This document shows positions 37,269-46,992 of a DNA stretch of 64,000 nt, one piece after another (position 1 is the first letter of the stretch; each line of letters starts with the position of its first letter). Under the pieces are notes generated by a model that saw only the letters and a list, made by a program, of their open reading frames with translations, searched no databases and was not told the DNA's origin. Location: the NCBI GenBank assembly GCA_019217005.1, contig JAHBNG010000038.1, forward strand, positions 1 to 64,000, in the 5' to 3' direction. The stretch is from Chloroflexi bacterium TSY. Lineage in GTDB: Bacteria; Chloroflexota; Anaerolineae; Caldilineales; Caldilineaceae. The position numbers and the translations under genes were made by a program.

Positions 37269-37631
37269 ATGGACGCAACCCTAAAGCGAGCATTAGAGCA
37301 AGATCTCGTCATCGACATCACAACGATTGGTCGTAAGAGCGGTGAACCCCGGCGCATCGAAATGTGGTTCCATTATGTTGATGGTCGGTTCTTCATTACA
37401 GGAACACCTGGCCCGCGCGATTGGTATGCCAATATGTGCACAAATCCAAACTTTACTTTTCATCTGAAGGAAAGTGTACAAGCTGATCTGCCTGCGCGGG
37501 CAATTCCAATTCTGGATCAAGACGAGCGACGTTCTATCTTGTCCTCTATTTTTATCAAACTCGACCGCACAATCGGACTGGAGAAATGGGTTGCCAACAG
37601 TCCACTGGTAGAAGTAATGCTGGATACTTGA
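37269..37631 (+). CDS. Nitroreductase/deazaflavin-dependent oxidoreductase family protein
   Basis: A 120-residue split-barrel protein of the F420H2/quinone oxidoreductase-like (DUF385) group. ITTIGRKSGEPRRIEMWFHYVDGRFFITGTPGPRDW is the characteristic core, in which the basic patch binds a flavin or F420 phosphate tail; the C-terminal half is shorter than in mycobacterial Ddn. Reaction and cofactor are not fixed by sequence. SD-like AAGGAAGAAAC precedes the ATG. Intact; it stands alone between the liv operon and the recombinase element. Confidence 0.75.
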   Translation: MDATLKRALEQDLVIDITTIGRKSGEPRRIEMWFHYVDGRFFITGTPGPRDWYANMCTNPNFTFHLKESVQADLPARAIPILDQDERRSILSSIFIKLDRTIGLEKWVANSPLVEVMLDT

Positions 37632-37707
37632 GCTTAGAGTCAGGCGATCCAAAACATGTCTATTAACCGCGGAGTGCGCGCATCTTTCCTTTGGAAAGGC
37701 GTTCTCT

Positions 37708-39813
37708 ATTACACGCAGTAGGCCAAAAAAGGGGTAAAATAGCCCTAGGAGGCCAAAATGAACCAAGAATTTAGCGCCGCAGTAACAGGATTCTGTGCCC
37801 ATGTGAGAATGCTTTCTCCGCAAAGCGAAACTGTAAAACATTACGAAAGTGACCTAAATCAATTTGGCCAGGTGATAGAAAAAAGGCCAAGAGAGATAGG
37901 TCGCCAAGAGATAACGACGTTTGTAACGGCGCAACTCGAAGCGGGGATGAGCAGTGCGACGGTCAATCGCAGAGTGGCAACGTTGAGCCGATTTTTCGAC
38001 TACTTGGCGGATGAGGCAGAAGACGAAAGCTGGTCAAACCCGGTGGTGTGGCGTCTACACCGACTGGATACAGGTTGCCATCTTCCCAGAGATATAGCGG
38101 AACGCATCGTCCGCCAGTTATGGGGGAGCGTGAGTCAAGGTCAGATAAGAGACCAAGTGATGTTGGCCTTGATGCTCGACGTTGGCCTGCGGGTGGGCGA
38201 AGTGTCGAAACAGAGATGGGCGATATTGAAGCTGCCATAAATCCGGACGAACTGTGGTCACTGCGCGTACGCGGCAAAGGGAACAAAGAGCGTCGAGTCT
38301 GGTTGACGCCAGAAACCACAGCGCTGTTGGTGAGCTATATGGATGAGCGTCCTGATGCAGTCGATAGCCATCTGTTTCTGACTCGTCGTCACAAAGGCAT
38401 CAGTGTCCGCGGAATCCAGGAGCGCCTCGATTATTACCGTCAGCAAGCCGGACTCTCCGAGAACGAGGTCTCCTGTCATCGCCTGCGCCATACCTTCGCC
38501 AGACGAATGGCAGAGTCGCGTATGCCACTGCCTAGTCTCTCTCATTGGTTGGGTCACAGTCAATTGAAAACGACCCAGATTTACATCGATGGTGCCAATC
38601 CTGATATGCGAGCCGACTATGAAGCTGCTATGGAGCAGTTGTCTCGCCAAGCCGCATGCTCGGATATTGAAGGAACGACATCTGCAATAGAGACAGAGAA
38701 TACTGTGCCTTCTGAACATCGCACAGTGGAGCCAGCTGTTGGCATCTGTTTGTCCGCTGATGAGATCCGTCAACGTCTCACCTCATTGCCGCTCTGGCTT
38801 CATCAACCCATCATCTCATTACTTCTCCACCAGCAATTACGCTGGAAAGCCCTCTATCGGCGGGAACGAGCCCTTCAGTGGCTTGGCGAACTCCAACGCG
38901 GTTGGCAATGGATGCTCGACCAGCGCATGCTCTCCAGCTTATCCGAACTAAGACGGCGCGATCTCCAAGACTACATCACCCACCTATGTGACTTAGAGTA
39001 TTCCGTCCATACCATCAATCATTTTATTTGTACCCTCAAGTGTTTTCTGCATTTTGCTGAAGAATGTGGCCAGTCGATCGCTCCGGCTTTATATCGCATT
39101 CAACGTCTCAAACGACCCACTACCTTACCTCGTCCGTTGCGCCAGCATGAATTTGCTCAACTTGAACAGTTCGTCTTAAACTCAACGGCTCAGAGCCTTT
39201 CTCCTTCCGACCTCCTTGACCGTGCTTGGTTTCTTATTCTGGTTGATGCTGGGCTACGTATGGGCGAAGTGCAAGCTCTGCTCGTTTCTGACTGGAATTC
39301 GGATACACAGACTCTGCTCGTTCGAGATGCCAAATCCCATCGTGACCGTCGGTTGCCTGTTACCCAACGCACTGCTCTTGCCATCGATGCCCATCTGCAA
39401 CATCGCACCGATGACCTGGCTACTCATTCCCCGCTTTTACTACGCGATGGCTTACCTCTTCGAGCCAATTATGTGCGCAACCATCTTCATGCCTTTGCCG
39501 CCCAAGCTAACTTAGAGGGCGTCACTCCTCATCGCTTGCGCCATACCTTTGCCACCCGTTTGCTCAACAGTGGCCTTATGCCCATCACTACCTTGCAGAA
39601 ACTCATGGGGCACACTCATATCGATACCACCATGCTTTATGCACAGCTCTACGATGAAACCATTCAGCAGCATTATTTAGCCGCTATGGCTTCACATTCT
39701 GTTTACGCTATCCCTGAACCTGACCCCGCTATTTGGGGTCCCACTTTGGAGAATGCCTTTGAATCAACTTTTCAATAGCAACCACTTTAACTTTTATGTC
39801 TACTGCGTGTAAT
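37708..39813 (+). mobile_element. Tyrosine-recombinase element with 14-bp inverted ends
   Basis: A single long gene is bracketed by ATTACACGCAGTAG (37708-37721) and its exact complement CTACTGCGTGTAAT (39800-39813), about 2.1 kb in all. Inverted core-like sites next to a tyrosine recombinase fit an element moved by site-specific recombination rather than DDE transposition. No target duplication is apparent. Whether the inverted repeat is the true end is inference. Confidence 0.55.
37758..39778 (+). pseudogene. Tyrosine recombinase with two catalytic domains, one frameshift
   Basis: About 673 residues when the shift near 38212 (SKQRW should read SKTEMGD; one A missing) is repaired. Domain 1 (about 1-300) has a SAM-like core-binding part, Arg in GLRVGEV, Lys in RGKGNKERR, HRLRHTFARRM and LGHSQLKTTQIYI with the Tyr. 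Domain 2 (about 330-660) repeats all of it: core-binding part, GLRMGEV, DAKSHRDRRLPV, HRLRHTFATRLL and MGHTHIDTTMLYAQ. Both catalytic sets are complete, and the second half is continuous with the first in one open frame. Single-domain enzymes (XerC/D, integrases) are ~300 residues, so this is a natural fusion. GGAGGCCAAA precedes the ATG. Confidence 0.8.
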
Positions 39814-39917
39814 CTCTAATGCGGCTTTACCCGACTAGAATCGGCGTGAGAGCGCGCTGCGCCATGCATGGCGACTCTGCAGAAATTTGGATCGACTGAG
39901 TCTGAGTTCTGCTAAAT

Positions 39918-39990
39918 TATACCGAGCAGCGCCACAAAATAACACTTTTTAGTCGAGAAAGAATGTTATAATGTGCTGCTGCGGAGTATA
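39918..39990. mobile_element. MITE-5 copy, left of the MDR gene
   Basis: 73 bp with ends TATACCGAGCAGCGCCA and TGCTGCTGCGGAGTATA, which are imperfect complements. An inverted, nearly identical copy lies at 41318-41390; the two bracket the MDR oxidoreductase gene. Just before it, AAATTTGGATCGACTGAG (39884-39901) resembles a MITE-1 end with one mismatch. Confidence 0.75.
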
Positions 39991-40061
39991 TCGTAGCATA
40001 GAAATATTGCAATGGATTTGGATACCCAAGTTTAAATGATGTGGATACAAGGAGCAACCAA

Positions 40062-41063
40062 ATGGAATCAACCAATATCGTCCTCACCGGTAAACAGCAA
40101 GCTGAGCTACGCACAGAAAAAGTTCCTCCCCTACCAGAAGATAGTTTACTTGTGCAAACCCAACTCAGCCTGATCAGCACTGGCACCGAATGTATCTGCT
40201 ATCGTGGTGAGCTAGAACCAGGGACCCACTGGGCGGGCTGGGTGCAATATCCCTTTTATTTGGGCTACAGCAATGTGGGGATTGTCGAGCAAGTTGGAAC
40301 AGCCGTCGAAGGGTATCAGGTGGGGGACCGCGTCTTTAGCAACGCCAATCATCGTCAATTCCAGATCGTCAAACCGCCCGTCACCAAGATTCCAGACAAT
40401 ATTAGCGATGACTCCGCTGGTTGGTCGAAATTGGCAACCATTGCTCAAACAGGCGTCCGACGCGCTGAGTTGACCATGGGTGCCAAAGTGGCGATCATTG
40501 GATTGGGGCCACTAGGGCAGCTCTTAACGCAATATACGCGGGTGATGGGGGCGGAAGAAGTCATCGCCATTGATCCGATTCAGGGGCGATTGCAGGTTGC
40601 CGCGGCCCACGGTGCAACGCAGACGTTTGCTGGCAGCGCGGCCGATGCCCTTCCGTTCGTGATGGAGCAGACCAATGGCCGGTTAGCCGATGTCGTCTTT
40701 GACGCCACAGGTCACTTTGCGGTCTTTCCACTGGCCCTCAAGCTGGTCCGTCGCTTTGGCACCGTAATGCTCATTGGTGATTCACCGCAACCGGGCAAGC
40801 AGGTACTCACCGCGGATGTGATCACTCGTCAGATCACCATTCGTGGTTCCCATAACGAGAACTTGTCACCCGATAACGCCGAAGAGTGGCACGCCATCCG
40901 CCAAATTGAACTACTTTACAAATATATCTCTCGAGGCCAAATGCGAGTGGACGATCTGATTACAGCACGCCATGCACCTCAGCAGACACCAGATGTCTAT
41001 TCTGGACTGTTAGAAGATCGCTCTGATACAATTGGTGTCGTATTTGATTGGAGTTTGTTGTAA
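40062..41063 (+). CDS. Zinc-binding MDR oxidoreductase
   Basis: A 333-residue medium-chain dehydrogenase/reductase. The N-terminal domain has LISTGTECICYRGE in place of the usual catalytic zinc triad region and YSNVGIVEQVG; the nucleotide-binding domain has AIIGLGPLGQLLTQYTRVMGA, and VIAIDP is the cofactor-selecting turn. The zinc-ligand set looks incomplete (no GHE motif), as in the bacteriochlorophyllide/sugar-dehydrogenase-like branch of Chloroflexota. Substrate unknown. ATG 40062 follows AAGGAGCAACC. Flanked on both sides by inverted MITE-5 copies. Intact. Confidence 0.8.
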   Translation: MESTNIVLTGKQQAELRTEKVPPLPEDSLLVQTQLSLISTGTECICYRGELEPGTHWAGWVQYPFYLGYSNVGIVEQVGTAVEGYQVGDRVFSNANHRQFQIVKPPVTKIPDNISDDSAGWSKLATIAQTGVRRAELTMGAKVAIIGLGPLGQLLTQYTRVMGAEEVIAIDPIQGRLQVAAAHGATQTFAGSAADALPFVMEQTNGRLADVVFDATGHFAVFPLALKLVRRFGTVMLIGDSPQPGKQVLTADVITRQITIRGSHNENLSPDNAEEWHAIRQIELLYKYISRGQMRVDDLITARHAPQQTPDVYSGLLEDRSDTIGVVFDWSLL

Positions 41064-41098
41064 GGCGATTCCAACAGAGATGTCAATTACACTCTCTT

Positions 41099-41176
41099 GA
41101 AAAAAGCTATCAGCCGTCAGCCATCAGCTGGAATCGGGCCTTGTCTCGCTGCTGATTTTTATACTTTCCTATACTA
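41099..41176 (+). repeat. Repeat ending TTTTTATACTTTCCTATACT, copy 2
   Basis: AAAAAAGCTATCAGCCGTCA, AATCGGGCC and GATTTTTATACTTTCCTATA occur as at 23507-23644. This copy lacks the MITE-1 that follows the other. Confidence 0.5.
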
Positions 41177-41317
41177 CAACTGAAAGAATTGTAAGTCACG
41201 TGTCCCTGTGTGATGAACATCTGTGCGTTAGATCACATCAACATTGTGTCGTCCTCAACAGCCATTTTTTCTTTCGTCCATTATGCTGAGTATTAATGCT
41301 TGATTACTGCCATCATA

Positions 41318-41390
41318 TATACTCCGCAGCAGCACAACAGAACATTATTTACACGGGTAAAAATGTTACTTTATGGCGCTGCTAGGTATA
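41318..41390. mobile_element. MITE-5 copy, right of the MDR gene, inverted
   Basis: Complement of 39918-39990 apart from scattered substitutions; ends TATACTCCGCAGCAGCAC and GCGCTGCTAGGTATA. Confidence 0.75.
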
Positions 41391-41417
41391 CGAGCAGTTG
41401 CGGTATCGAATAATCGG

Positions 41418-41498
41418 GAGTGTGTTCCAAAGTGTAAAATAAATGCAGCGGTTCTCTGACTGAGCAGAATTCATTGACACACTTTGTGGTACACACTC
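41418..41498. mobile_element. MITE-7 copy 2
   Basis: About 81 bp, ends GAGTGTGTTCCAAAGTGT and ACACTTTGTGGTACACACTC, nearly complementary; interior TGCAGCGGTTCTCTGACTGA as at 24924-25001. Confidence 0.6.
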
Positions 41499-41614
41499 AA
41501 TAATCAATCGAGACAGATTTTACGATTCTCATTGAGGTTGGCTAACTGATTGTCCATTGTCGAATGCTTGCCCATATCTGTCGGACATTTTGTTGTTCTC
41601 TCTATCAGTAGCCT

Positions 41615-41829
41615 CAGTAGATCCAAATTTCAGGTTTTGAGAGAGAATTCTGGCTAAACAGTTGACATAAATACAAATTTGCCGGTCGATATCTAGTTTT
41701 TGCGTTAGATTTGGGCGATTTTCAGATATGAAATAGGTTGTTTTCTGTAACCGAAATCTGAATAAATGACTCCAAAATCCCTGCAATCTCGACTGAAAAT
41801 CGCCAAAAACGCCAAATTTGGATCTACTG
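41615..41829 (-). mobile_element. MITE-1 copy 3
   Basis: 215 bp, opposite orientation to copies 1 and 2, with intact 16-bp ends and a perfect 5-bp duplication AGCCT (41610-41614, 41830-41834). Confidence 0.95.
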
Positions 41830-41834
41830 AGCCT

Positions 41835-42297
41835 AGGAACCTATCCGAAAAGAGGTTGTGAGTCGGACCAACTTCTTGAGCGAAACTGCATCGTCCCAGA
41901 ACTTTCGGATAAGCACTAAGAAGTATCACCCACTCTTCATTACTTCCTACTTCATCTCTCTATATACTTCTGACCCATAAGAAGAAACTCACAATCGAAT
42001 AACATTAGTACCATTACTGTTCACCTCAATTGAGTGTTGCTTGAATGAATTGATGTGGCTCCGTGCATGTATGCCAGCGTATATGTTTGAGAGCTTTTGT
42101 TCCGGATCTTTCCACATTCTCGTCATTGGGAACGTCCATTCTTGAAGGCTGGATTCGAATAATAAAAGGACGTCTAAGAAGAGATCCGTTTGGAAATCTC
42201 ACCATGATATGACGTGTACGGATAGAATCCACCGTTACATACTATTCTTCTAAAAATAATTCAGATGTACACTGGTGCAGCTGTAGGAGGTTGATAA
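41835..42297. other. Intergenic region before the HDP-repeat gene
   Basis: No gene recognised. A 68-codon minus-strand frame (42026-42232) exists but resembles nothing known and has no obvious ribosome-binding site. AGGAGG at 42287-42292 serves the next gene. Confidence 0.4.
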
Positions 42298-45200
42298 ATG
42301 AACACCAGAATCCGTCTGATAGGGCTTCTTATACTCGTCCTATCTATTCTCCCTGTTTCGTCAGCTCATGCAGACGATTCGATCTATCTCCCTTTTGTCA
42401 CAACCGGGGGATCGAGCACAACGTCGCCGACTGCGACGCCAACCCAGTCCCCAACCCCAACTCAATCTCCCACGCCGACCCCAACGGCCACCTCTGTTCT
42501 TCCAACGACACATGACCCCGTCGATTCGACGCTTCACGAGTCAACGCTCTCAAGCGCCCATGACCCAGCGCAATCAAACACCCATGATCCAGCGGTCTCC
42601 ACTGTGCATGAGGCGACAGTCTCTGAAGCTCATGATCCACTTGCCTCAGACATTCTGGATCCGGTAACCGTTGCGGATCATGATCCAACACAGTCCGAGA
42701 GCCACGATCCGGTTCGCTCAGATGTCCACGCGGCAGATTTGTCGGAGGCACATAGCGCAGTCGAGTCGGCCATTCACGCGCCCGTCATGTCTCGCGAACA
42801 TGACGCAGCGCAATCTGCGGAGCACAACCCTGGAACGTCGATGCTCCACAAAGTCGAACTGTCCGCCCAACACGAGCCACTCACCTCCGACATTGTTGAT
42901 CCTATCAGCCTCAACAGGAACGATGCAAATCAGCGTAATACCAATCGGCTGCTAGACAACCACAATGTTGTTCGCTCTGAAGTCCACAAACCAAATCTGT
43001 CGGCTCAACACAACCCAGACCGATCGCTGTGGCACGCACCGCTGCTCTCAACGCAACATAAACCGGAGTTGTCGGATGAGCATGACCCAGACCGTTCATC
43101 GCTCCACAAACCAGAACTCTCGGCGAACCACAATCCGCTGACCTCGGACCTGCACGATCCGCATCAGTCCGCACAGCACCGTCCAGAGACATCAGAACAC
43201 ATGACCCTGCTCGCTCTAAGATCCACAAGGTCGATCTCTCTGCTCAGCACAACCCGGTTGAGTCGGTGGTTCACTCCCCTCGAATGTCGACTCAACACGA
43301 TCCAGAGACATCGACTCAACACGATCCAGGCACCTCCATTGTTCACAAACCCGAGCTGTCTGGGCAACATGATCCTTTGGATTCGGATATCCATGATCCG
43401 CACTGGTCCGCCCAACACAAGCCCGAGGCATCAGAACAACATGACGCAATCGAATCGTCCGTCCACCAGCCAGCCTTATCGGCGCAGCACGATCCGCTGA
43501 CCTCCACGATTCACTCGCCCGTCATGTCGATCCAGCATGATCCCGAGCGCTCTGCACAACATGATCCCGCATTCTCGGGCGTTCATCATCCAGAACGTTC
43601 TGCCCAGCATAACCCGCTGCGTTCGGACATCCATGATCCACACTGGTCTGCTCAGCACAAGCCCGATCTTTCGGGCCAACATGATCCTGCCCGATCTCAG
43701 CTCCATGATCCAGATCTCTCGGCGCAACATGACCCGATTACGTCGACCCTGCACTCACCTGTGATGTCTTTTCAACATGACTCAACCCTATCTGAGCAGC
43801 ACGACCCTGTCTTGTCACCAGTCCATCAACCGGACGTTTCGGGCCAACATAAACCGGAAACATCAGAACAGCACGACCCGGCGCGCTCACAAGTTCACAG
43901 TCCAGCACTATCGCTCCAACACGATCCCGTTGACTCAACCATCCACGCACCATTCCTCTCAGCTGGACATGAGCCTACGCAATCCAATGGACACGATCCT
44001 GGTCTCTCGATGCTGCACAAGCCAGAACTCTCATTGAGCCACAACCCGCTACGCTCGGACATTCACGATCCGGTCTGGTCACCCCAACATGATCCAAAAC
44101 TCTCGGATCAACACGATCCGGCTCGATCCGAAATTCATCAGCCAGAGTTGTCTGCCCAGCACGATCCGATCACATCGACCCTGCACTCGCCTTGGCTTTC
44201 GGTCCAACACGATTCGGCCCGTTCGGAAGAGCATGATGTGATAGTGTCCATGCTGCACAAGCCAGAGACGTCGGAGCAACACAACCCGCTGATCTCAGAT
44301 ATTCATGATCCACACTGGTCTGAGATGCACGAGCCAGCCATCTCGGGAATCCACGAACCAAATCTCTCGACCAACCACGATGCGCTGACGTCCGCCATTC
44401 ACGATCCGGTCTGGTCCCGTACGCACGATGCTGTTCTGTCCTCGCAACACGATGCAGCCTTGTCGGTCGTTCACCAAGCCGATGTGTCCCTACAAACTCA
44501 CATCGTTGATCTGTCGGCCACGCATGATCCACTTGCATCTGTCTTCCACGCACCGAATCTCTCAGCTCAGCACGATCCGGCGCTATCAAACGTCCATCAA
44601 CCAGACTTGTCACAAGTGCATAGACCAGAGTTGTCGCAAGTGCATGATCCGCTGATCTCAACCCTTCATGCGCCGTTTATGTCTGAAAGCCATGAGACCG
44701 CACAATCACTGCAACATGATGCGGCGCTCTCGGTGGTCGATATTGTCCTACATAAACCAGAACTTTCTAGTCAACATGACCCATTCGAGTCCGATATACA
44801 CGATCCGGTCTGGTCTGGTATGCATGACGTTGCGGCATCTGCGCTCCACGATCCGGTCCGGTCTGTGGTTCATGAGCCAGTGAACTCTGGCAACCACAAC
44901 CCGCTGATCTCGACACTGCATTCTGCGCTCATGTCTCGCACCCATGATGCGGCACAGTCACTGCAACATGATGCGGCACTATCCGTCATCGACGTGGTGG
45001 TTCATAAACCAGAGCAATCGCGTCTACACGATCCGCTCACTTCGGATATTCATGATCCAGTCTGGTCAGCCAACCATGATCCAGTCGAGTCTGATATTCA
45101 TGATGCGATTCGGTCAGAGATCCACAGGCCAGATCTGTCGCTCCAACACGAACCGCTGGACTCGATCCTACACGCGCCATTCATGTCAAATGGTCACAAC

Positions 45201-46890
45201 CCTGATCTCTCCGACCAGCACAATCCGACTATCTCTGGCGTGCATGACGTAGCGCTCTCTAATCAGCACAATCCGTTGACCTCAGACATACATGATCCAC
45301 TCTGGTCTGGCATGCATGAGCCAAACTTGTCGCCCATCCATGACCCAGCCCGCTCTCAGATTCACGTTGCGGTTCTCTCTGAGCAACATCGCACTGTTGT
45401 ATCAGTACTGCATGGGCCGTTCACCTCAAATCAGCATGACCCGATAGACTCAGCTGGGCACATTCCAGGCGTCTCCATGCTGCATTCCGTGAGTCTCTCC
45501 AGTCAACACAATCCGTTCCGACATTCATGATCCGGTCTGGTCACTCGACCACAAACCAGAGATATCAGAGGCTCACGATCCCGTCCGATCTCAGCTGCAT
45601 GATCCAGTGCGGTCGCTCCAGCATCTCCCCCTGATCTCCGCCCTACACACACCATTCATGTCAGAGAATCATGATCCACGGGTGTCTAATGGCCATGATC
45701 CCATCATTTCCATGCTGCACAAACCTGAGACATCGGAGCAACACAACCCGCTGAGTTCTGACATTCACGATCCGCATTGGTCTGGGATGCATGAGCCAAA
45801 CTTGTCGCCTGCACACGATCCGGTTCGGTCGCAGGTTCATCAGGTAGAAACCTCTGAGATTCATGATGCGGTTGTTTCTGTGCTACATTCACCTTGGATG
45901 TCGAACCAACATGACCCACGTGTTTCTGGAACTCATGACCCGACGATCTCGATGATTCATAAGCCAGATGTGTCACTCCAACACAACACGCTTACATCGC
46001 ACATCCATGACCCATTCTGGTCTAGCATGCACGAGCCGAAAATGTCCGAAGTGCATGATGTTCTACGATCGCAGGTCCATCGTCCTACCCTTTCGGTGGT
46101 GCATAACCCGGTCGAGTCGGCGGTGCACGCTCCATTCATGTCGGTGCTCCACGAACCTGGGCAATCGATTCAGCACGATCCAGGCGTCTCGATCCTACAC
46201 GATCCGGAGCGCTCCGCCCAACACAATGCGTTGACCTCAGACATTCATGATCCACACTGGTCCGCCCAGCATGATCCAGACTTGTCTCCGTTGCACGATC
46301 CGGCGCGTTCCGAAGTGCACGAACCGGAGAGGTCCAAACAACATGAACCAGCGCGTTCCGAGTTGCACAACGCTGCCACATCGTCGGTACATGAGACAGA
46401 GATCTCCAAGCAACACAACGCGCTCACTTCGGACATTCACAATCCGGTTCGATCCGGGCTGCACGAGTCAACGACCTCGGTCCTACACGACGTTGCTCGT
46501 TCGCAAGTCCATGCGGCAGACCGATCCAAGTTGCACAATTCAATCACGTCGACGCTACACGCACCTTTCCGGTCGAACCAGCATGATGCCACCGTTTCAA
46601 CACAACATGATCCCGCGACATCTGCAATTCACGAGCCCCGGTTGTCAAACCAGCACAATCCTTTGACTTCGGACATTCATGATCCGGTCTGGTCTCTGCA
46701 ACATGAGTCAACGACTTCGGAACTACACGATGTGGCCCGCTCGCATATTCATGGTGCTGACCTGTCAACAGATCATGCAACGGTGAATTCGGCGATCCAT
46801 TCACCAAGAATGTCTGGTCTGCATAACCCACAGCTCTCTGGACAGCATCAACCTGCGCTCTCACGGGCAGAGGATTTGATACCGAAATAG
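42298..46890 (+). pseudogene. Giant secreted His-Asp-Pro octapeptide-repeat protein (two frame breaks)
   Basis: Reconstructed length ~1,530 residues. A signal peptide (residues 1-25, LLILVLSILPVSSAHA) and the exported-protein motif IYLPFV are followed by a Thr/Pro/Ser linker (about 38-70). The remaining ~1,460 residues are about 180 octapeptides of the form S-x-x-H-D-P-x-x, with N, E, K or S at the D place in some units, so a His falls every eighth residue. A Trp-bearing unit SDIHDPxW recurs about every ten units. Function unknown: a metal-binding, surface or matrix protein is plausible. The frame shifts near 43198 (one base missing in a SEQHDP unit) and near 45518 (about five bases missing before SDIHDP). 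Because the repeat continues on both sides, these are recent losses or assembly errors. AGGAGG lies 6 nt before the ATG. Confidence 0.85.
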
Positions 46891-46904
46891 TGGATGGTGG
46901 GTGA

Positions 46905-46944
46905 TTGATAGTGGATAGTCGCTTATGATGCTATCCACTATCAA
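46905..46944 (+). terminator. Hairpin after the HDP-repeat gene
   Basis: Perfect 14-bp arms TTGATAGTGGATAG and CTATCCACTATCAA around a 12-nt loop, starting 14 bp after the stop. No T-run follows, so a factor-independent terminator is not certain; it also fits the local pattern of word palindromes at gene ends. Confidence 0.6.
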
Positions 46945-46992
46945 GGAAGTAAACCCAAGAAAGTATTTAGGCTAAACCAAAAAAATAAATAA

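Noticed and set aside
42026..42232. Small minus-strand gene upstream of the HDP gene
   Set aside because: No motif, no ribosome-binding site, no conserved neighbour; not supportable.
42520..46860. CRISPR array
   Set aside because: The repeat is a continuous 24-nt coding period without constant repeats alternating with unique spacers, and no cas genes are present.
42398..46864. Many open frames on the minus strand across the HDP-repeat gene
   Set aside because: They arise because the 24-nt repeat excludes stops in several frames; the plus strand alone has a signal peptide, a ribosome-binding site and a consistent octad.
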